Positions 9,398 through 17,232 of a DNA stretch of 64,000 nt are shown piece by piece. Source of the stretch: Cellulomonas alba (GTDB lineage Bacteria; Actinomycetota; Actinomycetes; Actinomycetales; Cellulomonadaceae); assembly GCF_030362835.1 (NCBI RefSeq), contig NZ_JAUCGQ010000002.1, positions 1-64,000 of the forward strand. Reading direction: 5' to 3'. Below the pieces are notes generated by a model, which was given only the letters and a program-made list of their open reading frames with translations, did not search any database and had not been told where the DNA came from. Within the stretch, counting starts at the first letter, position 1. Each line of letters starts with the position of its first letter. The position numbers were made by a program, and so were the translations under genes.

Positions 9398-9625
9398 TCA
9401 GCCCGCGTTGAACAGACCGAGCAGCCACCGTCCGACGTCGTCCGACTTGCCCGAGATGACCATCGCGAGGAATGCGATGCCCACGAGCGTGACGCCGACC
9501 TTAGTCACTGCCTTCGAGATGTTGCCGGTGTTGCCGGCCCACAGAACACCGATGGCGATGATGATCAGGATGAGCGGAACCACGTTGTCCTGGATCCACT
9601 GAGCGATGCCGCCCGTACCAAACAT
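9398..9625 (-). CDS. Small two-helix membrane protein, pilin/TrbC-like, first gene of the transfer operon
   Basis: 75 residues with two hydrophobic helices (about 13-30 and 42-60) separated by a short polar loop (GNTGNISK). The layout resembles VirB2/TrbC-type pilin precursors but lacks a signal peptide, so 'pilin-like' is tentative. A GGGGGT ribosome binding site precedes the ATG. It heads the leftward conjugation operon, and a palindromic site at 9652-9676 lies just upstream. The 276 bases between this start and the end of the regulator gene hold no other gene. Confidence 0.7.
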   Translation of the reverse strand: MFGTGGIAQWIQDNVVPLILIIIAIGVLWAGNTGNISKAVTKVGVTLVGIAFLAMVISGKSDDVGRWLLGLFNAG

Positions 9626-9651
9626 GACCTACCCCCTGTGTCGGTCTCTAT

Positions 9652-9676
9652 CGTGTAACGCACTACACGCTACACG
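9652..9676. promoter_or_regulatory. Probable operator upstream of the conjugation operon
   Basis: CGTGTAACGCACTACACG (9652-9669) has perfect six-base arms CGTGTA/TACACG and is followed by a third half-site, CTACACG. It lies 27 bases upstream of the first transfer gene. A related 18-mer precedes the regulator gene at 10213-10230; the two agree at 13 of 18 positions when one is reverse-complemented. This suggests both are bound by the helix-turn-helix protein encoded between them. Confidence 0.6.
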
Positions 9677-9901
9677 CGAAGTCGGACCGCTGCCAGCGAC
9701 CGCTTCGAGATTCATCCGAGATGTTGTGGACCCGTCGGACTCAGACAACCGTCCAGATCGCGAGCCCGCGGGGCGTGCGTTATCGCACGCGGGGCTCAAT
9801 GGGCCGCACGACTGCTTCGGGCGGCGATGCGCACTGTCATCTCCAGTGTTAGCGGGCGCGTCCCAGCCGCGTCGGCGGCGCGCCGGGCGCCGGCACCTTC
9901 G

Positions 9902-10192
9902 CTAGACCGCTTCGCTCGACGCCCCGGAGTGCTTTGCGAGGTAGGCGCGGGCCTGCTCCGCGTTCTCAAAGCTCGCGCGGGCCGTCCGCTCGATGTAGGC
10001 CACCATGCTCTTGGACAAGCCCACGTCGGCGGCCACACTACTGAGCGAGGCGCCGGGCGTGGCCAGCATCGCCAGCACCTCGATGTCCCGAGCAACGCGG
10101 GCCTCGCGTTCCCGCTCTGACGCTTCCTTCTGGCGCGCGATCGCTTTGCGCGCGCGGTCGCGGTGCATGTCGTAGCGGGAGCCGCCGTTCAC
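9902..10192 (-). CDS. Small helix-turn-helix protein, likely transfer-operon regulator
   Basis: 96 residues from GTG 10192; ATG 10168 is an alternative. A basic, charged N-terminal helix (about 10-35) is followed by a helix-turn-helix-like stretch (LAMLATPG ASLSSVAADVGLSKSMVAYIERTA) at about 40-70. The gene lies just upstream of the transfer operon in the same direction. Matching palindromes precede this gene and that operon, so autoregulation plus control of transfer is the natural reading. Whether it represses or activates cannot be told from sequence. Confidence 0.7.
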   Translation of the reverse strand: MNGGSRYDMHRDRARKAIARQKEASEREREARVARDIEVLAMLATPGASLSSVAADVGLSKSMVAYIERTARASFENAEQARAYLAKHSGASSEAV

Positions 10193-10212
10193 AGGTGGAC
10201 CCTACCTCACGG

Positions 10213-10230
10213 CGTACAACGCGTTGCACG
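10213..10230. promoter_or_regulatory. Probable operator upstream of the small regulator
   Basis: CGTACAACGCGTTGCACG is centred on the perfect palindrome CAACGCGTTG and resembles the site at 9652-9669 (both fit CGTGYAACGCRYTRYACG). It lies about 20 bases upstream of the GTG start of the regulator, where a bound protein would block transcription. Confidence 0.6.
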
Positions 10231-10406
10231 AATCTCCGCTTGGCTCGCATCCTGAGTCCCAGGTTTGGCGAATGCAGCCGAGAGCCCTCGGATGCGGATC
10301 TCCCGAGCGGACCCGGGAGTCGGGTGACTGGGCATGATCAGATTCCATGGTTCGGTCGGCGCGCGCCTAGCACCAAGCCGCCACGCAGCACAGCTGCGAA
10401 TCGGGG

Positions 10407-11663
10407 CTACTTGAGTCGGCTAGCGCCCAGGAGTGCCTCGTCCCGGACGGCTTCCGCCACCGCGGTTGATGAAGTCACCCACAATGCGCGTCCCTGCGGC
10501 GACTTCGAGACATAGGAACTTCCAGGCGGAGCGACCAGCCATCCCGAGGCCGCCGCTTGCAGGAGCGCCGGTCGGTCGCGCAGGTAGCCGAGCAATTGTG
10601 CGAGACCCGCGCTCAGGTAAGAACTTGAGGATGAAGCTTTAAGTTCCAGCAGAATCGCGCGCGTCGGCACACCGCTATCGACGAACTCGACCACTATGTC
10701 GGGGCGGTTGCCGCCCGCAGCCAGCTCATAGTGGAGCATTGCGTCCATCAGCTCAGATGGTGCCGTAGAGGGCGGCCATGACTGATACCACACGCGCACA
10801 TCGCGCGACGCACTGATCCTAAATGCCGCAAATGGGCGACTTTGCCCATCGACTAATAGGCGAGTCGGATTTAGCCGCAGACCAACTACGGCCAGCGCAG
10901 CGGTGATTCGAAGAAGAACGGCTATCTCAAAGAGCCTCCAGTCCTCCTTCGGCTCGAAGTAACGCTCGCTCAGGGCGTCAATCACATCCTCGGGCGACGG
11001 TGCGACAAGCATGCGTCGCAAGTGGCGCGCCGCAGCGCCAACTCGCAGTCGATAGAAACCGATGCGATCCGCCTCAAGCCTCGAATATGCCTCGTCGCCC
11101 GGCCACTCGGCCGGGACGCCCTCGAGCCAGGCCATGCGGCGCGCGCGATGGATGATGTCGGTCATCGAACGGATCTCCGAGCTCCAAGTCGTCGCCGACT
11201 CGCTCAGCCGAGACGCGGCAATCACGCTCCGCTCTTCAGCCGCTTTTAGTGACCATGCCAGAAGCCGATTCTCGGGGATGTCAAAGATGCGATTTGCCGG
11301 ACGGGTCACCCAAATATCACCCGCCGGGCTCGAGGTCGCGCGATGTCGGACTGTCGCAGCCCAGTCGATGCCGGAGGTCACACTCCGGCCCGCCACCCTC
11401 GGACGAGCTGACGCCGTAAGCGGTCTGCGGATTCCTGTCGGCAGCGCAGCAACGAGATCTCGAACCGGCCTCGACAGCATCAAGTGGACAGCCAGAACCC
11501 GACGAAGGTCGGACTCCGCTAGGCGAAGCAGTTCGGCTGCTGCCGCGACTGGCCCGCCACGCTCAGTGCTTGCTGCACTGAGGAAAGCAGGGAGATGGTC
11601 CCTGACCTCCGAGAGCAGTACCGCTCGGAGTCCAGGCTCCAGGCTGCTCTCGATCTGGCTCAT
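10407..11663 (-). CDS. McrC-like PD-(D/E)XK nuclease subunit
   Basis: 418 residues. The middle region (ANRIFDIPENRLLAWSLKA, about 125-145) is the conserved McrC/DUF2357 signature. The C-terminal region has RPDIVVEF followed by AILLELKASSS (about 310-340), the D...E-x-K metal site of a PD-(D/E)XK nuclease. McrC proteins bind and stimulate the McrB motor and cut DNA. The ATG overlaps the stop of the McrB-like gene by four bases, so the subunits are made together. Base composition is visibly lower in G+C than the flanking chromosome, consistent with acquisition. The 214-base gap to the regulator gene holds no further feature beyond the operator. Confidence 0.85.
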   Translation of the reverse strand: MSQIESSLEPGLRAVLLSEVRDHLPAFLSAASTERGGPVAAAAELLRLAESDLRRVLAVHLMLSRPVRDLVAALPTGIRRPLTASARPRVAGRSVTSGIDWAATVRHRATSSPAGDIWVTRPANRIFDIPENRLLAWSLKAAEERSVIAASRLSESATTWSSEIRSMTDIIHRARRMAWLEGVPAEWPGDEAYSRLEADRIGFYRLRVGAAARHLRRMLVAPSPEDVIDALSERYFEPKEDWRLFEIAVLLRITAALAVVGLRLNPTRLLVDGQSRPFAAFRISASRDVRVWYQSWPPSTAPSELMDAMLHYELAAGGNRPDIVVEFVDSGVPTRAILLELKASSSSSYLSAGLAQLLGYLRDRPALLQAAASGWLVAPPGSSYVSKSPQGRALWVTSSTAVAEAVRDEALLGASRLK

Positions 11664-13675
11664 GACAACGCGACTTCGCGGATGGCGGACTCGAGAACGT
11701 CTCTGGCGCCGACGCCGGCGCTCGGCAGCAGCTCGTCGATCAGTCCCAAGAGCCTCTCGCTGGCTGTCAATGGCTGGCCCTCGTACTGCGGAACGACGAG
11801 GAGACGCGTGGCAGTCAGAATCGCTTCCTCGTCACTAGAAAATGTCGGTTCTCCGCTCGCGGTTTCCGCCAATCCTTCCACTATGAGCTGTGCGAAGTCG
11901 CGCCCGATCGCCGGACCGATCGCGACGGGTCCCGCGACGATCGCCATCGCGACGTCGACGAAGATAGCAACGTCGGGGCGGCCCAACTTCGCGAACCATT
12001 GCAAAAAGAGCGCGCGATAGTCGGCTTTCGCTGGAAGAGGCACGTCGATCACGGCGAATCGACGAAGGAACGCAAAGGATAGGCGAAAAAGGCTGGCCTT
12101 ATCGGATACGTTCAGCGTGCCAATAATGCGCCACGCTGGCGTGACGGCGAAGACGCCGTCCGCGACGGTCGGGTTCGATGACCATTCGATCGTTACCGGC
12201 TTTCCGTCGCTGGTGGTATACGGCAATACGGAAGTCCGTCCACCGGATCCCTCGCCGCCCGAAAGCACTGTGAAGAGGGGACCAAACGCCTTATCGATGT
12301 CGGCGCGGTTTACCTCGTCAATGACCAGCCAGCCGTTGGTGCGTAGCGAGCGCAGCACAACACCAGGTACGAACCGCAATCCATTGGCATCGGGGAGATA
12401 ACCCCCGATCGTGTCGAACGTTGTCCAGTCGGCTGTCGCGGTCGTCACGTCGTAGTTATTGCTCACGACGGCTCGACACAGCGCTTCGCCCAGCGTAGTC
12501 TTCCCGGTTCCCGGTGGGCCGCCCAATAGCAGATGCTTTCCCGCACGAAGGGCGGCGACAGCAGCGGCGACAACGCTGCGCTCGATCGAGAAGCCATCTG
12601 GGAGTTCCGCCAGTACGGCTTCGACGGAAAGCCCCTGCAGCGCGGCGGCTGTGTCGGCGTCCGCAGGTGCTTCCTCGGTCGCACCCAGTACCGCGTCCGG
12701 GGGAAGCGGTCGCTTTGCCAGTTCAATGGCTTGAGTCACAGCGCGGCTGAGCGAGCGGAACTCGTAGAACGCGGCGTAGTCGTCGACCGCACGGACCGCC
12801 TGATTGGAATTCAGGAGGCCGAGGAGTTCATCGGTCGCGCCAATGGCAGGCTCGGCGTTGAACGGGTCGGCGGGTGTCGCCTTGCGTTCAGCTTCAATTA
12901 GGAGTGCGCGTATCTCTTCGGGCGTGCGGGCGATTGGCTGCTGGGGTTGCGCCAGTACCCCGCTCGCGTCGGCGGTGGCTGTCCCCGGCATTGTCGCTCG
13001 CGTAACGAGGAATGCCATGTCGCCATCGCGCGGAGGGCGCCCTGCGGCCGTTAGAAGTTCAGCAGCCTTTTCGACGTTCTGCGCCTCGACGAGGCTGAGC
13101 CTCCTGAGCAAAGCCTCGTCGTCGCGTCCGGGATCGGCAGCCGCTCGAAGGCTAGCAACGAGCCCACGAGAGACCTCCTGGATGGGTCTCGCTGGAGCTG
13201 ACCCCTTGAACTGTGAAGCGACGGTCTCGCTCAGGCTGCGCAGCCGCAGGAAGTCAGCTGCCGGCAGGGGAGCGGTAAGCGGCTCCACCGCGACAGGTAC
13301 GACAACCCAGACTTGTCCGTTGTCGGTTCTGTCGCTGGCCTTGCCGGCCACTCGAAGCACGTGCGGGACGCCGCCCGCGACCGCTTCGTACTGTCCGAGT
13401 AGCTCCTCGTCGGCTTGCCCCATCGACGCTGCCAGATCGTGCAGTGTGTGCAGTTCATCCTCGCCTCGGGCTGGGGATGACTCGTACAGCGGCACGATCT
13501 GTTCGCCGGGCGACACGCGGTGCAATGCGTCTGCCATCGCGGTGTCCGGCTTCGCAGCCAGCTCGCCGTTCTGGACGTGCGCGAAGGTCGTCGCGTTGGC
13601 GAACAGGGCGTAGTCGGTCACGACCGTAAAGTAGCGGAGGCCGGCCGCGGCTCCAGGGACGTGTCGGTAGGACAC
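11660..13675 (-). CDS. McrB-like AAA+ motor of a restriction system
   Basis: 671 residues from the GTG at 13675; the frame could extend to 13753, but that would overlap the divergent methyltransferase start. The N-terminal 350 residues are a non-catalytic region of unknown fold, likely DNA- or target-sensing. The AAA+ core has Walker A GGPPGTGKTT (about 385), Walker B WLVIDEVNRAD (about 448) and the McrB-type signature GTLNVSDK (about 520). McrB proteins are GTP- or ATP-driven rings that translocate DNA and activate McrC. The N-terminus does not look like the classical methylcytosine reader, which fits a restriction unit that senses missing host methylation. Confidence 0.85.
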   Translation of the reverse strand: MSYRHVPGAAAGLRYFTVVTDYALFANATTFAHVQNGELAAKPDTAMADALHRVSPGEQIVPLYESSPARGEDELHTLHDLAASMGQADEELLGQYEAVAGGVPHVLRVAGKASDRTDNGQVWVVVPVAVEPLTAPLPAADFLRLRSLSETVASQFKGSAPARPIQEVSRGLVASLRAAADPGRDDEALLRRLSLVEAQNVEKAAELLTAAGRPPRDGDMAFLVTRATMPGTATADASGVLAQPQQPIARTPEEIRALLIEAERKATPADPFNAEPAIGATDELLGLLNSNQAVRAVDDYAAFYEFRSLSRAVTQAIELAKRPLPPDAVLGATEEAPADADTAAALQGLSVEAVLAELPDGFSIERSVVAAAVAALRAGKHLLLGGPPGTGKTTLGEALCRAVVSNNYDVTTATADWTTFDTIGGYLPDANGLRFVPGVVLRSLRTNGWLVIDEVNRADIDKAFGPLFTVLSGGEGSGGRTSVLPYTTSDGKPVTIEWSSNPTVADGVFAVTPAWRIIGTLNVSDKASLFRLSFAFLRRFAVIDVPLPAKADYRALFLQWFAKLGRPDVAIFVDVAMAIVAGPVAIGPAIGRDFAQLIVEGLAETASGEPTFSSDEEAILTATRLLVVPQYEGQPLTASERLLGLIDELLPSAGVGARDVLESAIREVALS

Positions 13676-13689
13676 CCTATGGTGACGAC

Positions 13690-15747
13690 GTGTCCAACCG
13701 ACGACCTTCACCCGACTGGCTTGCTCTGTCGTCACCAGGGCACAACCGTCCACTCGTTCCCCGGGTGGAACGACGGGCGCGGCACGTTCGGGCCGTCGCC
13801 GCCAAGGTGGAGTCCGATGTCGGTCTGCCGTTCGAGGAGCTCTACAAGCCGACGAGGGCCGGACTGGGTTTCACGCTCGTTGATCGTGACGTCGCCCGGC
13901 GCTCCGCTTGGGCGCTCGTCGGCGAATGGCTCGTCGCTGCTTCAGTGCAAGCGCCCTGCGCGAGCGATGGCCTGAGCGCCGCTCATGAGTGGTTCTGGCG
14001 GGGAAGTGACCGCGCGCTCGGTGCTGTGCCTGAAGTCCGCATGTCGATCGACGTTGAAGCCCTCGAGCTTCGAGCCCTGCTTCCGTACCTACTCGACCCG
14101 ATGGCGGCGGCGACGCGACGCGACGTTCTCAACGCAAACAGCACCCCTCACGAGCGGAGAGTCCGCAAGGCAACCGGCGTCTACTACACGCCGGGCGACG
14201 TTGCCCACTTGATGGTCGAACGGGTCGCGTCACGCCGCACAAGTCTCGCTACCGACCTCTGGCTCGATCCCGCTCATGGGAGCGGCGTCTTCCTGCGCGC
14301 GGTCTTCTGTGCGCTTGGGGGGCGCCCGGATGCTCTCGATCGCATTTACGGCGTCGACGTGGATCCGATCGCGGCGGAGACTGCATCCTTTGTGCTCACC
14401 GCGGAGAGCATCGCCAACGATCCCGACGGAGATCGTCCTTGGGAGGTCTGGCACCGCGTCCGCCGAAACCTGGCCACGGGAGACGCTCTTCTAATTGACC
14501 CTGCGCCGCTGACCGACGCGCCGACTTCGCTCATTGACGAAATGGCGCGATCGTTGGACGGGAACCCGCTCGGAAGTGTTCGGCCCTGGCGGCTAGACTC
14601 AGTCTTTCCTGAAACGAACGCCAGCGGTTTTGCGTGCATCGTAGCGAACCCGCCGTACGCCCCGCTTCAGCGCAACGCGGCGACACACCACATTTCTGAC
14701 TTGCACCCCGTTGCGGGCCCGACAGTTAGTGCAGACATATCGCCGGTATTTGTGGAGCTGTGCACCAACCTATTGCCTCGCGAAGGCGCTCTGGCGATTG
14801 TACTCCCACTTTCCGCGGTCTCATCCACGCGGTCGCCCTTCCCACAACTTCGCGAATACTTGGCCGGTCAACCGGGCCGGCTCGAGTTGCTCTCATTCGA
14901 CCGGGTTCCAGATGCCCTCTTTGGCGATGACATCAAGACGCGCAACTCAATTGTGCACCTGGACAGGAGCGCTCCAAGCGACATTACTGTGAGCCCGCTC
15001 TACCGCTGGACCAGCCGACGGCGTTCTTCGGCATTGGGCGAAGCTCCCATCGTCTCCATCGCTGGTATCGCGGAAGTGCCAGAAGTCATTCCGAAGATCG
15101 GCTCGTCTTGGGAGCGTGAACTCCTCCTCGCCTGCCAAGGCCACGGGCGCTACCTGGCACACCTGACCTTGAGCCAGCGGCTGTCACCGCTCGACAACAC
15201 GGGCGGGGCCCTGACCGGCGGTGACCAGCTAGACCTGCTGGCGTTGGCGCCGACGGCGTACAACTTCCTCGGGGTTGTCCGCGATCCCTTTCGCGCGGTC
15301 ATCGACGGGCACGACTCACAGAACAAGTTCTCGATCCTGCGATACGCATCGGAACGGGAAGCCTCGGCCGCCTACGCCCTGCTCAGCAGTCGCCTGGCCT
15401 TCTGGCTGTGGCACGTAACGGGCGACGGCTTTCACGTCACCGGCGCGCTCGCCCGCCGCCTGCCGGTCCCGTGGCGCGAGCAGGAGCGCGTCGAGCGGCT
15501 GGCGGACCTCGGAGAGCAACTGTGGAAGGACGCGCTTCAGAGGCCCCTGATCAGCAAGAACCGCGGACGCACCACCGTTGCGTACCCTCCGGAGCGCGAC
15601 ACGCAACTCGTCGACGAGATCGATGCGGTGATGGAGGAGGTCGTCGGCGTACCCTATGGCGCTCAGCTGGCCGCGTGGCACGAGCAACTCATCGTTGTCG
15701 ACTCCGACTCCGAGAGACGCAACTTGATCCGGAGGACGAAGCAGTGA
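13690..15747 (+). CDS. Eco57I-like N6-adenine DNA methyltransferase
   Basis: 685 residues from GTG 13690, divergent from the McrB-like gene with only 14 bases between starts. A helical N-terminal region (1-140) precedes the TGVYYTP motif (about 162-168), SAM-binding motif DPAHGSG (193-199) and catalytic NPPY (320-323). The C-terminal 300 residues would hold target recognition. This is the gamma-class organisation of Eco57I/BREX-type adenine methylases without a fused nuclease domain. The stop overlaps the GTG of the next methyltransferase. Predicted role: protects host DNA from the McrBC-like nuclease. Promoters must lie inside the coding starts, or the mRNAs are leaderless. Confidence 0.87.
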   Translation: MSNRRPSPDWLALSSPGHNRPLVPRVERRARHVRAVAAKVESDVGLPFEELYKPTRAGLGFTLVDRDVARRSAWALVGEWLVAASVQAPCASDGLSAAHEWFWRGSDRALGAVPEVRMSIDVEALELRALLPYLLDPMAAATRRDVLNANSTPHERRVRKATGVYYTPGDVAHLMVERVASRRTSLATDLWLDPAHGSGVFLRAVFCALGGRPDALDRIYGVDVDPIAAETASFVLTAESIANDPDGDRPWEVWHRVRRNLATGDALLIDPAPLTDAPTSLIDEMARSLDGNPLGSVRPWRLDSVFPETNASGFACIVANPPYAPLQRNAATHHISDLHPVAGPTVSADISPVFVELCTNLLPREGALAIVLPLSAVSSTRSPFPQLREYLAGQPGRLELLSFDRVPDALFGDDIKTRNSIVHLDRSAPSDITVSPLYRWTSRRRSSALGEAPIVSIAGIAEVPEVIPKIGSSWERELLLACQGHGRYLAHLTLSQRLSPLDNTGGALTGGDQLDLLALAPTAYNFLGVVRDPFRAVIDGHDSQNKFSILRYASEREASAAYALLSSRLAFWLWHVTGDGFHVTGALARRLPVPWREQERVERLADLGEQLWKDALQRPLISKNRGRTTVAYPPERDTQLVDEIDAVMEEVVGVPYGAQLAAWHEQLIVVDSDSERRNLIRRTKQ

Positions 15748-16598
15748 GTCTCGTTGTGACCCGAGAGCAGCGCGACGCCAGCGCGATCACCAAGGAAGAG
15801 TGGCGCGAGTACACCAAGACCGTGTGGAGCATCGCCAACGTCTCCGATCCCGAACACCCCGCCGTTTTCCCCCGGGAAATCCCCGCGCGGCTCATCAAGA
15901 TGTTCAGCTTCGTGGGAGAGACGGTCTTGGACCCGTTTGGCGGCACGGGAACAACGGGTCGCGTCGCAGCCGAGCTCGGCCGCCGGGGGGTTTGTGTCGA
16001 TCAAAGCGACGCTTACGTCCAGCGCATGCGTCGAGAGAAGGCGATGCTGAACGGGTCAGGCGAGTTGTTCGAACCACGCCTCGGCGACGCCCGGGCGCTC
16101 GATCTCGAAGACGAGTCGGTCGGCTTGGCTGTCACGAGTCCGCCCTACTGGAACAAAGCCGACTATGGCCAGGGCCTGAACAATTTGGGCAACGTCGAGG
16201 GTTACCTCGAGTTCATCGAGTCCCTACGGCCAGCGTTTTCGGAAGTGTTTAGAGTTCTGGCACCTGGACGGAAGTTTTGCGTTAACACTGCCAATGTCAA
16301 CCAGCACACCGAGCACGGCTTGCTTACCTTCCCTTTGGCGACGGACCTCGTAATCCTCCTCCGCCAACTTGGATTCGTGCTTGTCAATGAGATCATTTGG
16401 AACAAGGATGGCACCGGAGGCAAGTGGGGCTCGGCGAATGGTCAGCGCCCCATCTTTGGCAGCTATCCGTATCCACCGAACTTCCTATTTAAGAACGTGC
16501 ACGAGTACATCATCATCGTGGCAAAGCCGCCTTCGAAGAAGTCCTCTGGCAAGACCGTGGTGCCCTACGATGAGATTATGCGATCGCCAGAACGGTGA
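15744..16598 (+). CDS. Second DNA amino-methyltransferase, permuted motif order
   Basis: 284 residues. The GTG at 15744 overlaps the upstream stop (GTGA) and has GGAGG nine bases before it. The N-terminus carries FP-x-x-IPARLI and the SAM motif LDPFGGTGTTG (about 62-72), followed by the catalytic TSPPY at 131-135. In beta-class N4-cytosine or N6-adenine methylases the order is usually TSPPY first and the FxGxG block last, so this protein is circularly permuted. Methylated base (N4C or N6A) is undecided. Its coupling to the first methylase suggests the two modify the two strands of an asymmetric target. Confidence 0.85.
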   Translation: MSLVVTREQRDASAITKEEWREYTKTVWSIANVSDPEHPAVFPREIPARLIKMFSFVGETVLDPFGGTGTTGRVAAELGRRGVCVDQSDAYVQRMRREKAMLNGSGELFEPRLGDARALDLEDESVGLAVTSPPYWNKADYGQGLNNLGNVEGYLEFIESLRPAFSEVFRVLAPGRKFCVNTANVNQHTEHGLLTFPLATDLVILLRQLGFVLVNEIIWNKDGTGGKWGSANGQRPIFGSYPYPPNFLFKNVHEYIIIVAKPPSKKSSGKTVVPYDEIMRSPER

Positions 16599-16610
16599 GC
16601 GGGGAGCGGG

Positions 16611-17096
16611 ATGACACAGCTGCCAGACCTTCTGACTGGGACAGAACTTTGCCTCGTGGCAGAGGTCCCGGGTGCGGGTGATCGATGGAAGCAGGTGCAT
16701 TTCAACCTCGACATCGCGCGGCGGTTTTTTAATCTCGAACCCGGTTCGAATCGCTCAATTACTCTCGAGCGTATCGGCCCAACCGGGTACGTCGTCGAGC
16801 GTGCTAGCCGGCAGTTGGTCATCCCCGAATCGAACAGAAACTCAAGGATTGAGTTTTCGTTTGGGCGCGCGGCGGAGTATCCTCCGGCTCCGAATCGACC
16901 GATTGTTGTTGTCGTGGAAGCGAGCTACCTGACCTACCGGTACAGAACGCTCATGCCCGGTGAACCCGGCTACGAGGGTGCCAAGGCTCTCCTTGCCGCC
17001 GGGCCAAGCATTGGAAAGGGTGTCCGGCGAAGAATCGTTACCCTCGATGACCTCGAGGGCTACTGGCCCCACGCACTTCTTCGTGGCGGCATCTAG
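16611..17096 (+). CDS. Small protein of unknown function in the restriction-modification operon
   Basis: 161 residues, starting 12 bases after the second methyltransferase with a GGGAGCGGG ribosome binding region. It has no membrane segment or Cys cluster and is predicted beta-rich (alternating strands such as GYVVERA, RPIVVVVEASYLTY). No nuclease motif is evident. Possible roles are DNA recognition or a regulatory or inhibitory partner; a B3-like or barrel-type DNA-binding fold is a guess. Being last in the operon argues for a real part of the system rather than a passenger. Confidence 0.65.
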   Translation: MTQLPDLLTGTELCLVAEVPGAGDRWKQVHFNLDIARRFFNLEPGSNRSITLERIGPTGYVVERASRQLVIPESNRNSRIEFSFGRAAEYPPAPNRPIVVVVEASYLTYRYRTLMPGEPGYEGAKALLAAGPSIGKGVRRRIVTLDDLEGYWPHALLRGGI

Positions 17097-17232
17097 GCCG
17101 CTTCGCTCTGTCGACCGACCGACACATCGAATCTCGATCGATCTTCAGAGCCGCATGAAGGCTATCGTTGCGCCCAGTTTCTAGCGTGTCGCCCGCTCGT
17201 GCGTCGGCCCATGGCGATTTTCCGAACCGTGA

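Noticed and set aside
9398-9625. Phage holin
   Set aside because: Two-helix layout fits a holin, but the gene heads a conjugation operon directly before PrgI/TcpE- and VirB4-like genes and no phage genes are present.
10407-17096. BREX or DISARM system
   Set aside because: There is no PglZ, BrxC, DrmA/B/C or Lon-like protein; the motor and nuclease are McrB- and McrC-like.
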